In this document: positions 1 to 9,094 of the stretch, one piece after another
Layout: every line of letters begins with the position of its first letter
How positions within the stretch are numbered: position 1 is the first letter of the stretch
From: Novacetimonas maltaceti
GTDB taxonomy: Bacteria > Pseudomonadota > Alphaproteobacteria > Acetobacterales > Acetobacteraceae
Assembly: GCF_002906255.1 (NCBI RefSeq)
Contig: NZ_POTC01000002.1
Location: forward strand, 103,595 to 167,594
Direction: 5' to 3'
DNA length: 64,000 nt
Position numbers and translations under genes: made by a program
Notes under the pieces: model-generated
Told to the model about the DNA's origin: nothing
Seen by the model: only the letters and a program-made list of their open reading frames with translations
The model's database searches: none

Positions 1-72
1 CACTGACGATTTGCCCTTTTCCCCAAGGTGCCTGCGCGTGGCGCCATCACACGCAGTAGGACCTGTTTTGCA

Positions 73-651
73 ATGAACGCTCTGCCCCTTATGCCCAAGG
101 CCACCGCAGTGTGGCTGATTGAAAAGACTGCGCTGACCTTTACCCAGATCGCCGAATTCTGCGGCATGCACCCGCTTGAGGTGCAGGCCATCGCCGATGG
201 TGAGGTCGCACAGGGGATCGTGGGCTACAACCCGGTGAAGAACCACCAGGTGACGCAGGCGGAAATTGAACGCTGCGAAAAGGACCCGGCCCAGCGCCTG
301 AAGATCCTGCCCGCCCCCAACCCGATCCACCGCCGTTCCAAGGGCGCGCGCTATACCCCCGTGGCCAAGCGCAACGACCGCCCGGACGCGATCGCGTTCC
401 TGCTGCGCAATTTCCCGCAGTTGTCGGAAGTGCAGATGGTCAAGCTGCTTGGCACGACCAAGGACACGATCGAAAAGGTCCGCACCCGCCAGCACTGGAA
501 CAGCCCGAACATCAAGCCGCGCGATCCGGTGATCCTTGGCCTGTGCAGCCAGACCGACCTCAATGCGATGGTCAATGCCGCCAACGAGCGCCTTGCCCGT
601 GAAGGGCAGGCTGTGCCGCAGCCGATCGAACTCGACAACGACCCGATCTGA
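73..651 (+). CDS. trcR: Cell cycle transcriptional regulator TrcR (DUF1013)
   Basis: This 192-residue protein matches the DUF1013 family, whose Caulobacter member TrcR is a cell-cycle transcription factor. The first half looks like an HTH fold (around residues 15-50, TFTQIAEFCGMHPLEVQAIADGE). A second HTH-like segment follows the RPDAIAFLLRNFPQL region, where LLGTTKDTIEKVRTRQHW would be its recognition part. I chose the ATG at 73 because the family begins close to the LPLMPKATAVWLIE segment; an in-frame start at 28 adds 15 unlikely residues. The gene stands alone, with the small minus-strand DUF465 gene converging on it downstream. The family assignment is firm; the target genes are unknown. 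Confidence 0.88.
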   Translation: MNALPLMPKATAVWLIEKTALTFTQIAEFCGMHPLEVQAIADGEVAQGIVGYNPVKNHQVTQAEIERCEKDPAQRLKILPAPNPIHRRSKGARYTPVAKRNDRPDAIAFLLRNFPQLSEVQMVKLLGTTKDTIEKVRTRQHWNSPNIKPRDPVILGLCSQTDLNAMVNAANERLAREGQAVPQPIELDNDPI

Positions 652-713
652 CCCATGTCCCGGCCCCCGCCATCCTCATGCCGGGGGCCGGAAGTTACGC
701 GATGGCGCGGGGC

Positions 714-884
714 TCAGCCCTGCACGCTGAGCCGCTCGATCTCCTCCTTGAGCCGCAGCTTTTCAAGCTTGAGCCGCATCAGCACCCGCTGGTCGGGCAT
801 CGGTCGCCTGTCCTCGTCGAAGATCTGGTCATCGAGACGGGCGTGACGTGTCTTGAGGCTGTTGATACGCGCTTCGTACAGCAT
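714..884 (-). CDS. Small YdcH/DUF465 family protein
   Basis: This 56-residue ORF starts with ATG at 884 and reads MLYEARINSLKTRHARLDDQ, ending in ERLSVQG. It shows the YdcH/DUF465 pattern: a short alpha-helical hairpin in which an N-terminal helix rich in charged residues leads through a P-x-P-D-Q turn to a LKLEKLRLKEEIERL helix. It is a probable coiled coil. A purine-rich stretch (GGAGGAGAG) lies just before the start and is a good ribosome-binding site. Its function is unknown. A second DUF465 gene lies on the opposite strand at 1048, so the two form a divergent pair of relatives. Confidence 0.8.
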   Translation of the reverse strand: MLYEARINSLKTRHARLDDQIFDEDRRPMPDQRVLMRLKLEKLRLKEEIERLSVQG

Positions 885-1047
885 GGACTCTCCTCCAGCA
901 TGTTTGGCTACGACGCGGGTACGCTAACGCAAGGCGCGCGCCAGATGCCATGACAAAATCGCAGGTGTCGGCGAATTCGCGACCATTTCGTTTTTCGTGC
1001 GCGATGTGGTTAGGATGGGTCCATGTTCATGTGCTGGATGGAGCGCC

Positions 1048-1248
1048 ATGCTGACAGACCGGGATACCCTCCTTCGCAAGCTGCACGAACTGCGCAGCGA
1101 GCATCGCGATCTTGACACCGTCATCAGCCGGATGGGTGAACAACCCGTGGACCAGTTGCAGATCCAGCGCCTCAAGAAGCGCAAGCTGCTGCTCAAGGAC
1201 GAGATCATGTGGCTTGAAAGCCGGCTGATCCCCGACAGCATTGCCTGA
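1048..1248 (+). CDS. Small YdcH/DUF465 family protein
   Basis: This 66-residue protein ([20 protein letters not shown], then [21 protein letters not shown]) has the DUF465 helical-hairpin pattern: an N-terminal L..LR.EHRDLD helix and a C-terminal [14 protein letters not shown] helix. I chose the ATG at 1048 over an upstream in-frame start at 997, because the family starts just before this helix and GGATGGAG lies about seven bases upstream. It is divergent from the related small gene at 714-884 and lies just before purE. Its role is unknown; many alphaproteobacteria carry several such proteins. Confidence 0.85.
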   Translation: MLTDRDTLLRKLHELRSEHRDLDTVISRMGEQPVDQLQIQRLKKRKLLLKDEIMWLESRLIPDSIA

Positions 1249-1321
1249 TCGCGGCGTTTCACCTATCTGCCCCCATATCAATGCCGTGTCCCAGCCCGAA
1301 AGCCGTGAGAGTAAAGACGCC

Positions 1322-1840
1322 GTGACCAATTCCCCTGCCCCTTCCTCCCCCAAGGACAGCGCCGCGCGCGTCGGCCTGATCATGGGCAGCCAGTCCGACT
1401 GGGAAACGATGCGCCACGCCGCCGCCGTGCTGGAAGCGCTGGGCATTTCGCACGAAATCCGCATCGTCTCCGCCCACCGCACGCCCGACCGGCTGGCGGA
1501 CTATGCCCGCACGGCGCGCGCGCGCGGGCTTTCGGTCATCATCGCGGGCGCGGGCGGGGCCGCCCACCTGCCGGGCATGTGCGCGGCGTGGACCAGCCTG
1601 CCGGTGCTGGGGGTTCCGGTGGAATCGCAGGCGCTCAAGGGCATGGACAGCCTGCTGTCGATCGTGCAGATGCCCGGCGGCGTGCCGGTCGGAACCCTTG
1701 CGATCGGCCGCGCCGGGGCAAAGAACGCGGGGCTGCTTGCTGCGTCCATCCTGTCGCTTGGTGACGGGGCGCTGGCGCAGCGGCTGGAGGAATGGCGCGC
1801 GCAACAGACGGACTCCGTGGCAGAGGAACCCGTGACATGA
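1322..1840 (+). CDS. purE: N5-carboxyaminoimidazole ribonucleotide mutase (PurE, class I)
   Basis: PurE converts N5-CAIR to CAIR in de novo purine synthesis. The typical class I motifs are visible: [14 protein letters not shown] (phosphate-binding SDW) near the start, [23 protein letters not shown] and PVLGVPV. I propose the GTG at 1322, preceded by GAGAG, giving 172 residues, close to the family size. The frame is open from an ATG at 1241 that would overlap the preceding small gene and add 27 atypical residues. Its stop overlaps the purK start (ATGA), so the two are translationally coupled and work in sequence. Confidence 0.93.
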   Translation: MTNSPAPSSPKDSAARVGLIMGSQSDWETMRHAAAVLEALGISHEIRIVSAHRTPDRLADYARTARARGLSVIIAGAGGAAHLPGMCAAWTSLPVLGVPVESQALKGMDSLLSIVQMPGGVPVGTLAIGRAGAKNAGLLAASILSLGDGALAQRLEEWRAQQTDSVAEEPVT

Positions 1841-2973
1841 CGCCGCTGTCCCCGAACGCCGTCCTTGGCATCGTGGGCGGCGGGCAACTGGGCCGCATGT
1901 CGGCGGTGGCGGCCGCGCGGCTGGGCTTTCGCGCCCACATCCTGACGACGGAGGCCGATGGCCCGGCGGCACAGGTGGCCCATGCGGTGACCGTCGGCGC
2001 CTATGACGACCATGACGCGCTGCGCCGCTTTGCCAATGCGGTCGATGTCGTGACGTTCGAGTTCGAGAATATCAGCGCCGATGGGCTGGACCTGCTGTCC
2101 TCCCTGCGGCCGGTGCACCCGTCGGGCCACATCCTGCGCATCAGCCAGGACCGCATCGCGGAAAAGACGTTCCTGCGGGACGCGGGTATCCCGCTGGCCC
2201 CGTTCCATCTGGTCGAAAGCGAATCGGACCTGACGGCGGCGGCGGATGCGCTGGGCTATCCCTTCATCCTCAAGACCACACGACTGGGATATGACGGCAA
2301 GGGGCAGGCGCGCCCCCATGCACCCGAAGACCTCGCCCCCGCTTTCGCCCGCCTGTCGCCGCATCCGCTGGTGGCCGAGGGCATGGTCGATTTCGCCTGC
2401 GAGGTCAGCGTCATGGTCGCGCGCAATGCCGCGGGCGAGGTCGTGACGTTCGATGCGACGGAAAACCGCCACCGCAACGGCATCCTCGACCTCAGCCTCG
2501 CGCCGGCGCGCATTCCTTCCGAACTCGCCACCCGCGCGCGTGGCCTGGCAACGGACATCGCCTGCGCGCTGGACCTGATCGGCATCATGGGGGTGGAGAT
2601 GTTCGTCGATCGCGATGGCGGGCTTCTGGTCAATGAAATCGCGCCGCGCCCGCACAATTCGGGCCACTGGACGATGAATGCCTGCCCCGTGGACCAGTTC
2701 GAGATGCATGTCCGCGCGGTGACCGGCCTGCCGCTGCCGCCCGCGACACGGCACAGCGACGCGGTGATGAAAAACCTGATCGGGCCGGACGACATGGCGC
2801 TGTGGCCGCGGATCATGGCGACGCCCGGCCTGCTGGCGCATCATTACGGCAAGGCGCAGGCCCGTCCCGGCCGCAAGATGGGGCATGTGAACGTGCTGTT
2901 CCCCCATGGTGGCCTGCCCGGTGAGTTCGGGGTGGAGGACGCCCTTGGCCCGCTGGCGACACGCACGCAGTAA
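1837..2973 (+). CDS. purK: N5-carboxyaminoimidazole ribonucleotide synthase (PurK)
   Basis: PurK is an ATP-grasp ligase that carboxylates AIR to N5-CAIR, the substrate of PurE. Visible features are the N-terminal dinucleotide-like [11 protein letters not shown], the FEFENI segment, DRIAEKTFL, the ATP-grasp [12 protein letters not shown] loop, EVSVMVAR, and the metal/ATP-binding [16 protein letters not shown] near residues 260-275. At 378 residues it has normal length. It begins within the purE stop codon (ATGA overlap), so purEK form a two-gene operon. No change to key residues is apparent. Confidence 0.96.
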   Translation: MTPLSPNAVLGIVGGGQLGRMSAVAAARLGFRAHILTTEADGPAAQVAHAVTVGAYDDHDALRRFANAVDVVTFEFENISADGLDLLSSLRPVHPSGHILRISQDRIAEKTFLRDAGIPLAPFHLVESESDLTAAADALGYPFILKTTRLGYDGKGQARPHAPEDLAPAFARLSPHPLVAEGMVDFACEVSVMVARNAAGEVVTFDATENRHRNGILDLSLAPARIPSELATRARGLATDIACALDLIGIMGVEMFVDRDGGLLVNEIAPRPHNSGHWTMNACPVDQFEMHVRAVTGLPLPPATRHSDAVMKNLIGPDDMALWPRIMATPGLLAHHYGKAQARPGRKMGHVNVLFPHGGLPGEFGVEDALGPLATRTQ

Positions 2974-3013
2974 CCGTCTGCCTGCCGCATGGTCGGGGTC
3001 TGGCTGAAGGCCC

Positions 3014-3727
3014 CTAGATCAGCCCCATCTTGCGAAAGCTGATGCTGTGCCCGTTCCCGACCACAAGGTGGTCATGCAGGTGCAGGCCCATGATGCTGGC
3101 GACCTGCTGTATATGCAGGGTCATCTGGATATCCGGGGCCGATGGCGTCGGGTCACCGCTGGGATGGTTATGCGCAAGGATCAGGATGCGCGCATCAAGG
3201 TCGAGGGCACGGCGCATGACCTCCCGCGGGTAGACCGGGGCCTGGTCCACGGTGCCGACCCACATGACGCGGTCCTCGATCAGGCGATGCTCCCCATCAA
3301 GGAACAGCACCCGCAACTGTTCCGTGCTGTCATGCCCCATGACCGCCTGCAGGTATTCCACCACCCTGCGGTGTCCCGACAGGACGTCGCCCTGCCGGAC
3401 ATAGGCATGGTGCAGGCGCAGCGCCGCTTCGCGCACGATGGCGATCATGGGGGAAAGCGACGGACTGTCCCCCAGCACCGCATCAAGGTCGTTCGGATGG
3501 GCCGACAGCGCCATCCCGGCGGAGCCGAAACGCGCAAGCAGCATGTCGACGCACCTGTCGGGTTCCGCATTCCCCGGATCGAGCGTGCCCAGCACATGGC
3601 GCAGCAGCGCCCGGTCATTCATCCCCGCGCCGTCGCGAACGTCATGGCGCAGGCCATCCCCTGGGGCATCCCTTGGGGCATCCCACGGGGCAGGCAGGGC
3701 ATCATGGTGGGGATCGCGGCTTCCCAT
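3014..3727 (-). CDS. radC: RadC family protein with intact JAMM motif
   Basis: This is a 237-residue member of the RadC (UPF0758) family, whose C-terminal domain is a JAB1/MPN-type metalloprotease fold. The JAMM motif is intact: HNHPSGDPTPS with His186, His188 and Asp199, followed by LHLHDHLVVG. The N-terminal part keeps a helix-hairpin-like region. Residues 25-45 (GLRHDVRDGAGMNDRALLRH) align with the usual GHR...G...D..LL start of RadC, which supports the upstream ATG at 3727 over the one at 3622. The true role of RadC is unsettled despite its DNA-repair name. A second, degenerate relative lies at 4539-5276, beyond a HAD gene. Confidence 0.85.
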   Translation of the reverse strand: MGSRDPHHDALPAPWDAPRDAPGDGLRHDVRDGAGMNDRALLRHVLGTLDPGNAEPDRCVDMLLARFGSAGMALSAHPNDLDAVLGDSPSLSPMIAIVREAALRLHHAYVRQGDVLSGHRRVVEYLQAVMGHDSTEQLRVLFLDGEHRLIEDRVMWVGTVDQAPVYPREVMRRALDLDARILILAHNHPSGDPTPSAPDIQMTLHIQQVASIMGLHLHDHLVVGNGHSISFRKMGLI

Positions 3728-3832
3728 TCGCGGACATATCCATGCAGATGTCGATAATTTCGGGACAGATGGCCCGACGGCAGGGCATAGTAGGGTCCAA
3801 TAATCGATAACAGACGGAGGTTACATACCCGC

Positions 3833-4534
3833 ATGAATTTTTCCGCCCCCCCCGCCCCGCGCAACGCGGTCCTGTTCGACCTTGATGGCACGATCATCCG
3901 TTCCCATGACGGCATCATCGAATCCATCCATGCCGTGCTGCGCGACATGGGGCATGAACCGGACCTGTCGATTGACCTGACATGGGTGGTGGGACCGCCG
4001 CTTCGCGACCTGCTGGCCCATATCCTTGCCCATTACGGCGATGACCGCGTGGATGAGGCGATGGAGCGGTACCGCAGGCATTACGAAGGCGGCGGCATGC
4101 GCAAAAGCCCGCTGTTCGACGGGATGCGCCATGTGATCGAAAGCCTGCACGCGACGGGGACGCGACTGTTCGTCGCCACGTCGAAGCCGCGCTACCTCGC
4201 GCGCAAGATCCTGCACCTGCGCGACCTGTCGCAGTATTTCGACGGGCTGTCCGGCGCGCGCGCGGATGACAGCGGCGCGGAAAAGCCCGAACTGATCGCG
4301 GCCCTGCTGCGGGAACATGATGTCGCGCGCAACCATGCCCTGATGATCGGCGACCGGCGTTTCGACATCACCGGCGCGCATGCGAACCATGTCCGCGCGC
4401 TTGGCGTGCTGTGGGGATATGGCGGACGCGACGAACTGATCGCCGCAGGGGCCGATGCGCTGGTCAGCCAGCCCGACGAACTGCTCGAAGCCATCGACAC
4501 GCAGTTCAGGCTGATGGCGAAACACGCCGCCTGA
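3833..4534 (+). CDS. HAD-superfamily phosphatase (phosphoglycolate phosphatase-like)
   Basis: This 233-residue HAD hydrolase has motif I FDLDGTIIRS (nucleophile Asp in DLDGT), motif II FVATSK, the conserved Lys in GAEKPELI, and motif IV MIGDRRFDITGA. The helical cap between motifs I and II makes it a subclass I enzyme resembling Gph or 5'-nucleotidase-like phosphatases. The substrate cannot be fixed from sequence; phosphoglycolate or a nucleotide is plausible. It is divergent from radC upstream and converges on the second RadC-like gene four bases downstream. The start ATG at 3833 has a distant GGAGG about 13 bases upstream. Confidence 0.85.
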   Translation: MNFSAPPAPRNAVLFDLDGTIIRSHDGIIESIHAVLRDMGHEPDLSIDLTWVVGPPLRDLLAHILAHYGDDRVDEAMERYRRHYEGGGMRKSPLFDGMRHVIESLHATGTRLFVATSKPRYLARKILHLRDLSQYFDGLSGARADDSGAEKPELIAALLREHDVARNHALMIGDRRFDITGAHANHVRALGVLWGYGGRDELIAAGADALVSQPDELLEAIDTQFRLMAKHAA

Positions 4535-4538
4535 GGCG

Positions 4539-5276
4539 CTATAGCAGCTTCTCCCGCCGCAGGGAGGTCCAGTCCACGTCACCTGCGATGATGCAGTCAT
4601 GCATGACCGTGGACAGCAGGCGGCCATGGGCCTCCACCTGCCGCATGACGGTGGCGGCCCCTTCCATCTGGCGGGGGCTGGGCGGGAATGTCCCGTCGTC
4701 CCACACCACCACGAGCGAGACCGCATGCAGCCGCAGCACGCGCTGCAGGATATCCCGGCACATCTCGGCGGGGGAGCCATCGGGCACCCGCTCCTCCCCC
4801 ACCAGGCGGTTGGTGGCGTCCAGCAGCAGGATCGTCACCTGCCCTTCCGCCGCACGCCCCCGCGCGGGCATGGCGGCGCGCGTGGTGATGTAATGGGTCC
4901 AGGCCGCCTGCAGGTCGTGGATATAGGGCTGCGGTCGCACATCCGCCCGGCACAGGCGTCCCGCCACGATGGCGGGCAGGCCCAGCACCGCGCACGCGCG
5001 TGGTCCCACCCCCGCCGCGCGCAGGGCGTCATGACCCGCCGACAGCACCGCCGGAAGCGATCCGAAACGCGCGATCAGGTCCTTGGCCAGCGGCTTGGTG
5101 TCGCGGCGCGGGATCCCGGCGAACAGCAGCACCTCAAGGATCTCGTAATCCGCCAGCGACGCCCCGCCCGCCGCGCGTATGCGCGCGCGCATGCGGGCGC
5201 GATGGCCGCCGGGGCCGGTCCTGCCGCTGCCTGCACGTGATGCCACGTCACCTCCCGCCCATTGCCTGTGCCGCAC
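4539..5276 (-). CDS. RadC-like protein with degenerate JAMM motif
   Basis: This 245-residue RadC relative has a well-preserved N-terminal half: GHRARMR, ADYEILEVLLFAGIPRRDTKPLAK and LIARFGS around residues 24-73. The C-terminal JAB/MPN domain is recognisable up to VTILLLDATNRLVGEE and RDILQRVLRLHAVSLVVV. Where intact RadC has HNHPSGDPTPS, this protein has WDDGTFPPS (about residues 192-200), so both zinc-binding His residues are gone. It is probably a catalytically dead paralogue. It is read toward the HAD gene and is divergent from uvrD; the intact paralogue is at 3014-3727. Its role is unknown. Confidence 0.78.
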   Translation of the reverse strand: MRHRQWAGGDVASRAGSGRTGPGGHRARMRARIRAAGGASLADYEILEVLLFAGIPRRDTKPLAKDLIARFGSLPAVLSAGHDALRAAGVGPRACAVLGLPAIVAGRLCRADVRPQPYIHDLQAAWTHYITTRAAMPARGRAAEGQVTILLLDATNRLVGEERVPDGSPAEMCRDILQRVLRLHAVSLVVVWDDGTFPPSPRQMEGAATVMRQVEAHGRLLSTVMHDCIIAGDVDWTSLRREKLL

Positions 5277-5373
5277 GCATCATGGCCGATTGCACGCCAT
5301 CACCACAATGATGCAGGTCTGGTGCGCGTGGTCATGGCCTGCCGGGACCGACATTGCTATAGATGGCCGCGTG

Positions 5374-7614
5374 ATGGACAGTCCTTTCCCCCCCGCCCGC
5401 GTTCCCGCCGAAGACGCGCCCGAGTACCTTGCCCGGCTCAATCCGGAGCAACGCGCCGCGATCGAGACGACGGACGGCCCGCTGCTGGTCCTTGCCGGCG
5501 CGGGCACGGGCAAGACGCGCGTGCTGACGACGCGTTTCGCCCATATCCTGCTGTCGGGACGTGCACGCCCGAACCAGATCCTCGCCGTGACCTTCACCAA
5601 CAAGGCCGCCCGCGAAATGCGCGAGCGAATCGGCGCGCTCCTCGGCGCGCCGGCGGAGGGGCTGTGGCTGGGGACGTTCCATTCCCTGTGCGCGCGCATG
5701 CTGCGCCGCCACGCGGAATATGTCGGGCTGTCGAGCAATTTCACGATCCTCGATACCGATGACCAGATGCGCCTGCTCAAGCAGGTGATCGAGTCTTACC
5801 GCATCGATACCAAGCGCTGGCCGCCACAGGGGATCATGGGCGTCATCCAGCGCTGGAAGGACCGTGGCCTGACCCCGCCGCGCGTCAGCAAGGCGGAGGA
5901 CTGCGACTTTGCCGATGGCAGGTGCCGCGCGATCTATGAGGATTACCAGAAGCGCCTGATACAGCTCAACGCCTGCGACTTTGGCGACCTGATGCTGCAC
6001 ATGACGGAAATCATGCGCACCCATCCCGACGTGCTGGCGCAGTACCACCGCTTCTTCCGCTACATCCTGGTCGATGAATACCAGGACACGAACACGATCC
6101 AGTACCTGTGGCTGCGCCTGCTGGCCCAGCGGGGCGAGGGGCAGGCCAACATCTGCTGCGTGGGGGATGATGACCAGTCGATCTATTCCTGGCGCGGGGC
6201 GGAGGTGGAGAACATCCTGCGCTTTGAACATGACTTCCCCGGCGCCCATGTCGTGCGGCTGGAGCGCAACTACCGCTCCACCCGGCAGATCCTTGGCGCG
6301 GCGTCGGGCCTGATCGCCCATAACGAAGAACGGCTGGGCAAGACGCTGCATCCGGGCCGCGACGATGCCGAAGGGGAGAAGGTGCGCGTCATCTCCGTAT
6401 GGGATTCGGATGACGAGGCCCGCATGGTGGGCGAGGAGCTGGAGCGTCTGCACAAGGACGGCCACCCCCTGTCGGAATGTGCCATCCTGGTCCGCGCGGG
6501 CTTCCAGACCCGCGCGTTCGAGGAACGGCTGATCGCGATCGGCCTGCCCTATCGCGTGGTGGGGGGCCTGCGCTTTTACGAACGCGCGGAAATCCGCGAT
6601 GCGCTGGCGTACATGCGGGTGCTGTCGCAGCCCTCGGACGACCTTGCGTTCGAGCGCATCATCAATGTCCCGCGCCGGGGCATCGGCAATACCGGCCTGC
6701 AGAAGCTGCACCTGCACGCGCGCGCCCGCGACATCCCCCTGACCGCCGCCGTGCTGGAGATGCTGGCCGAGGGCCAGATCAAGGGCCGCGCGCGCGAACA
6801 CCTCACCGCGCTGATGAAATGTTTCGGGCAGTGCCGCGAGGACCTGCCCCGCGAAGGGCATGTGGTGGTGGTCGAGCGGCTGCTTGAGGACAGCGGCTAC
6901 CTCGACATGTGGAAGGCGGACAAGTCGCCCGACGCGCCGGGGCGGCTGGACAACCTCAAGGAACTGGTGCGCGCGCTGGCGGATTTCGAGAACCTTGGCG
7001 GGTTCCTCGAACATGTCGCGCTGGTGATGGAGACGGAGGAGAACGCGGGCAACGAGCGGCTGAGCATCATGACGCTGCATGGCGCCAAGGGGCTGGAGTT
7101 CGACACCGTGTTCCTGCCGGGCTGGGAGGAAGGGGTCTTCCCCTCCCAGCGCACGCTTGACGAAGGCGGGGCGAAGGGGCTGGAGGAAGAACGCCGCCTT
7201 GCCTATGTCGGGATCACGCGCGCGCGCCTGCGCGCGATCATCAGCCATGCCGCGAACCGCCGCATCTATGGCAACTGGCAGTCCGCAATCCCCAGCCGCT
7301 TTGTCGAGGAGCTGCCCCCCGAATACGTGCACGCCACCGGGGATGCGACGCGCGCGCGCCATAACGGCGCGATGCGCAGCCCGGTATTCGGGGCCACGCC
7401 GTTCCCGGTCGTGGCACGGCGCCGCCCTGTCGTGGACGCCACGACATCGGACACACCGGCACGCAGGTCGGCCTTTCCCATCGGCACGCGTGTCTTTCAC
7501 CAGAAATTCGGCTACGGCACCGTAACGTCCGTCGAAGGCAACCGTCTGGAGGTCGCGTTTGAAAAAGCCGGCCCCAAACGGGTGATCGACACTTTTGTTG
7601 AGCAGGTATCATGA
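5374..7614 (+). CDS. uvrD: ATP-dependent DNA helicase UvrD/PcrA (superfamily 1A)
   Basis: This 746-residue 3'-5' DNA helicase should act in nucleotide-excision and mismatch repair. It shows the Q motif LNPEQRAAI, Walker A AGAGTGKT (residues 41-48), motif Ia TFTNKAAREM, motif II VDEYQDTN, motif III GDDDQSIYSWRGA, motif IV LERNYRST, motif V MTLHGAKGLEF, and motif VI RRLAYVGITRA. The C-terminal tail GTRVFHQKFGYGTVTSVEGN is the Tudor-like domain that binds RNA polymerase in PcrA/UvrD. I chose ATG 5374; the frame is open upstream to 5179 but that part would overlap the divergent RadC-like gene. Its stop overlaps the prmA start. Confidence 0.96.
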   Translation: MDSPFPPARVPAEDAPEYLARLNPEQRAAIETTDGPLLVLAGAGTGKTRVLTTRFAHILLSGRARPNQILAVTFTNKAAREMRERIGALLGAPAEGLWLGTFHSLCARMLRRHAEYVGLSSNFTILDTDDQMRLLKQVIESYRIDTKRWPPQGIMGVIQRWKDRGLTPPRVSKAEDCDFADGRCRAIYEDYQKRLIQLNACDFGDLMLHMTEIMRTHPDVLAQYHRFFRYILVDEYQDTNTIQYLWLRLLAQRGEGQANICCVGDDDQSIYSWRGAEVENILRFEHDFPGAHVVRLERNYRSTRQILGAASGLIAHNEERLGKTLHPGRDDAEGEKVRVISVWDSDDEARMVGEELERLHKDGHPLSECAILVRAGFQTRAFEERLIAIGLPYRVVGGLRFYERAEIRDALAYMRVLSQPSDDLAFERIINVPRRGIGNTGLQKLHLHARARDIPLTAAVLEMLAEGQIKGRAREHLTALMKCFGQCREDLPREGHVVVVERLLEDSGYLDMWKADKSPDAPGRLDNLKELVRALADFENLGGFLEHVALVMETEENAGNERLSIMTLHGAKGLEFDTVFLPGWEEGVFPSQRTLDEGGAKGLEEERRLAYVGITRARLRAIISHAANRRIYGNWQSAIPSRFVEELPPEYVHATGDATRARHNGAMRSPVFGATPFPVVARRRPVVDATTSDTPARRSAFPIGTRVFHQKFGYGTVTSVEGNRLEVAFEKAGPKRVIDTFVEQVS

Positions 7615-8513
7615 CCCTTCCCCCCCGCCGCCACGCCACCGAACTGGAGACCATTGCGGTCACCGTCCCGCCCGAAGCCGTGGAGGCCTATGAAAACGCG
7701 CTGTCCATCGTCTGCGCGACCATCGGCATTTTCGAAGTGGACGACGCGCAGACCGCATGGCGGGTGGAGGGCGTGCGTGATCTGGGCAACGGGGAAGACG
7801 AACTGCGCACCGCCCTTGTGCTGGCGGCGGCGCTGACGGGGGTGGACGCGCCGCTGGAGCGCACGCCAACCGAATCCGAAGGGTGGCTTGCCCGCACGTA
7901 CGAGGCCTTTCCCGAACAGACGGCGGGCCGTCGCTTCGCCATTCGCGGCACGCACCTCGAACCCGGCGCGAACCCGCAGCGCATCACGCTGGTGCTGGAT
8001 GCAGGCGTTGCGTTCGGGTCGGGGGAACACGGCTCCACGCGCGGGTGCCTGCGCGCGCTGGAAATGATCGCCCATCGCCGCCCGCACCGCATCCTCGACC
8101 TTGGCTGCGGGTCAGGCATCCTTGCCATGGCGGCGGCGGCGCTGCTGAAACGCCCGGTACTCGCCACCGACATCGACCCGTGGTCCGTGCGCGTCACACG
8201 GCGCAACGCGCGGATGAACGGGCTGTCGAACCTTGTCTCGTGCCATCTGGGCAACGGGTGGAGCACGCCCGCCATCCGCAGGCATGCGCCCTATGACCTT
8301 GTGTTCGCCAACATCCTTGCCCGTCCGCTGTGTTCGATGGCGGCCGACCTGGCGCACAACCTGCTGCCCGGTGGCACGGCCATCCTTGCCGGCCTGCTCG
8401 ACACGCAGGTGCGCATGGTGCTGTCGGCGCACCGCCGGCAGGGGCTGGTGCTCGAACGCCGCCTGCGCGAGGGGGACTGGGCCACGCTGATCCTGAGGAA
8501 ACCCGATGCCTGA
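7611..8513 (+). CDS. prmA: Ribosomal protein L11 methyltransferase
   Basis: PrmA trimethylates lysines and the N-terminus of ribosomal protein L11. The 300-residue protein has an N-terminal substrate-recognition domain and a C-terminal class I SAM methyltransferase domain. The latter contains AFGSGEHGSTRGCLRAL, DLGCGSGILAMAA (SAM-binding), ATDIDPWSV and the catalytic-pocket motif FANILARPL, the family's N-I-L-A signature. ATGA overlap with uvrD upstream and an 8-base overlap with the GNAT gene downstream indicate one transcript. Confidence 0.93.
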   Translation: MTLPPRRHATELETIAVTVPPEAVEAYENALSIVCATIGIFEVDDAQTAWRVEGVRDLGNGEDELRTALVLAAALTGVDAPLERTPTESEGWLARTYEAFPEQTAGRRFAIRGTHLEPGANPQRITLVLDAGVAFGSGEHGSTRGCLRALEMIAHRRPHRILDLGCGSGILAMAAAALLKRPVLATDIDPWSVRVTRRNARMNGLSNLVSCHLGNGWSTPAIRRHAPYDLVFANILARPLCSMAADLAHNLLPGGTAILAGLLDTQVRMVLSAHRRQGLVLERRLREGDWATLILRKPDA

Positions 8514-9033
8514 CCCCGTCACCGTCACGGACATCCGGATCCGGCCCGCCACACCCGACGACATCCCCGCGATCGTGGACATCATCAACGATGCCATCCG
8601 CAACAGCACGACATTATGGGAAACCCGCGAAACCACGGTGCCCGTGCGGCTGGAATGGCTGCGTGACAGCAATGCGCAGGGCTTTCCCATCCTTGTCGCG
8701 GTCACGCCCGACGGCACGGTTGCGGGATATTGCAGTTGGAAGACGTTCCGCCCGTTCTCCGGCTATGCCCACACGGTCGAACATTCCATCTACATCGCCC
8801 CGGCGTTCAAGCGGCGCGGCATCGGCAGCCTGCTGCTGGGCCATCTGTGCGAACTTGCGCGCAAATCGGATGTGCATGTGATGGTCGCGGCCATCACCGC
8901 GTCGAACACGCCCTCGCGCCTGCTGCATGAACGCTTCGATTTCCAGCCCGGCGGCATGATCCCGCAATGCGGGACGAAATTCGGCCGGTGGATGGACCTG
9001 ATGTTCCTGTACAAACTTGTCCCCAACGACTGA
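8506..9033 (+). CDS. GNAT family N-acetyltransferase (phosphinothricin acetyltransferase-like)
   Basis: This 175-residue GNAT enzyme has IRPATPDDIPAIVDIINDAI at the N-terminus, typical of the PAT/Bar/YncA subgroup. It also has the acetyl-CoA pyrophosphate loop FKRRGIGSLLL (about residues 102-112) and the VAAITASNTPSRLLHERFDF segment. YncA-like members acylate phosphinothricin, methionine sulfoximine or similar amino acid analogues; the native substrate here is not known. The gene overlaps prmA by 8 bases and is the last gene of the uvrD-prmA transcript. Confidence 0.85.
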   Translation: MPDPVTVTDIRIRPATPDDIPAIVDIINDAIRNSTTLWETRETTVPVRLEWLRDSNAQGFPILVAVTPDGTVAGYCSWKTFRPFSGYAHTVEHSIYIAPAFKRRGIGSLLLGHLCELARKSDVHVMVAAITASNTPSRLLHERFDFQPGGMIPQCGTKFGRWMDLMFLYKLVPND

Positions 9034-9094
9034 CCGCCGTCATGGACATGACGCGCCGCAGCCTTTCCCTCCTTTTTAACCGGAGCCACGTTCC

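Noticed and set aside
1501..2907. 468-codon frame antisense to purE/purK
   Set aside because: Shadow of two well-identified genes with no motif of its own.
3655..3695. Short tandem GGGGCATCCC repeat in the 5' part of radC
   Set aside because: Only about three imperfect units inside a coding region; it encodes a Pro/Ala/Asp-rich stretch and gives no evidence of a functional repeat.
5332..7500. 722-codon open frame antisense to uvrD
   Set aside because: The sense strand carries all helicase motifs; the antisense product is low-complexity and His/Arg-rich with no family resemblance.
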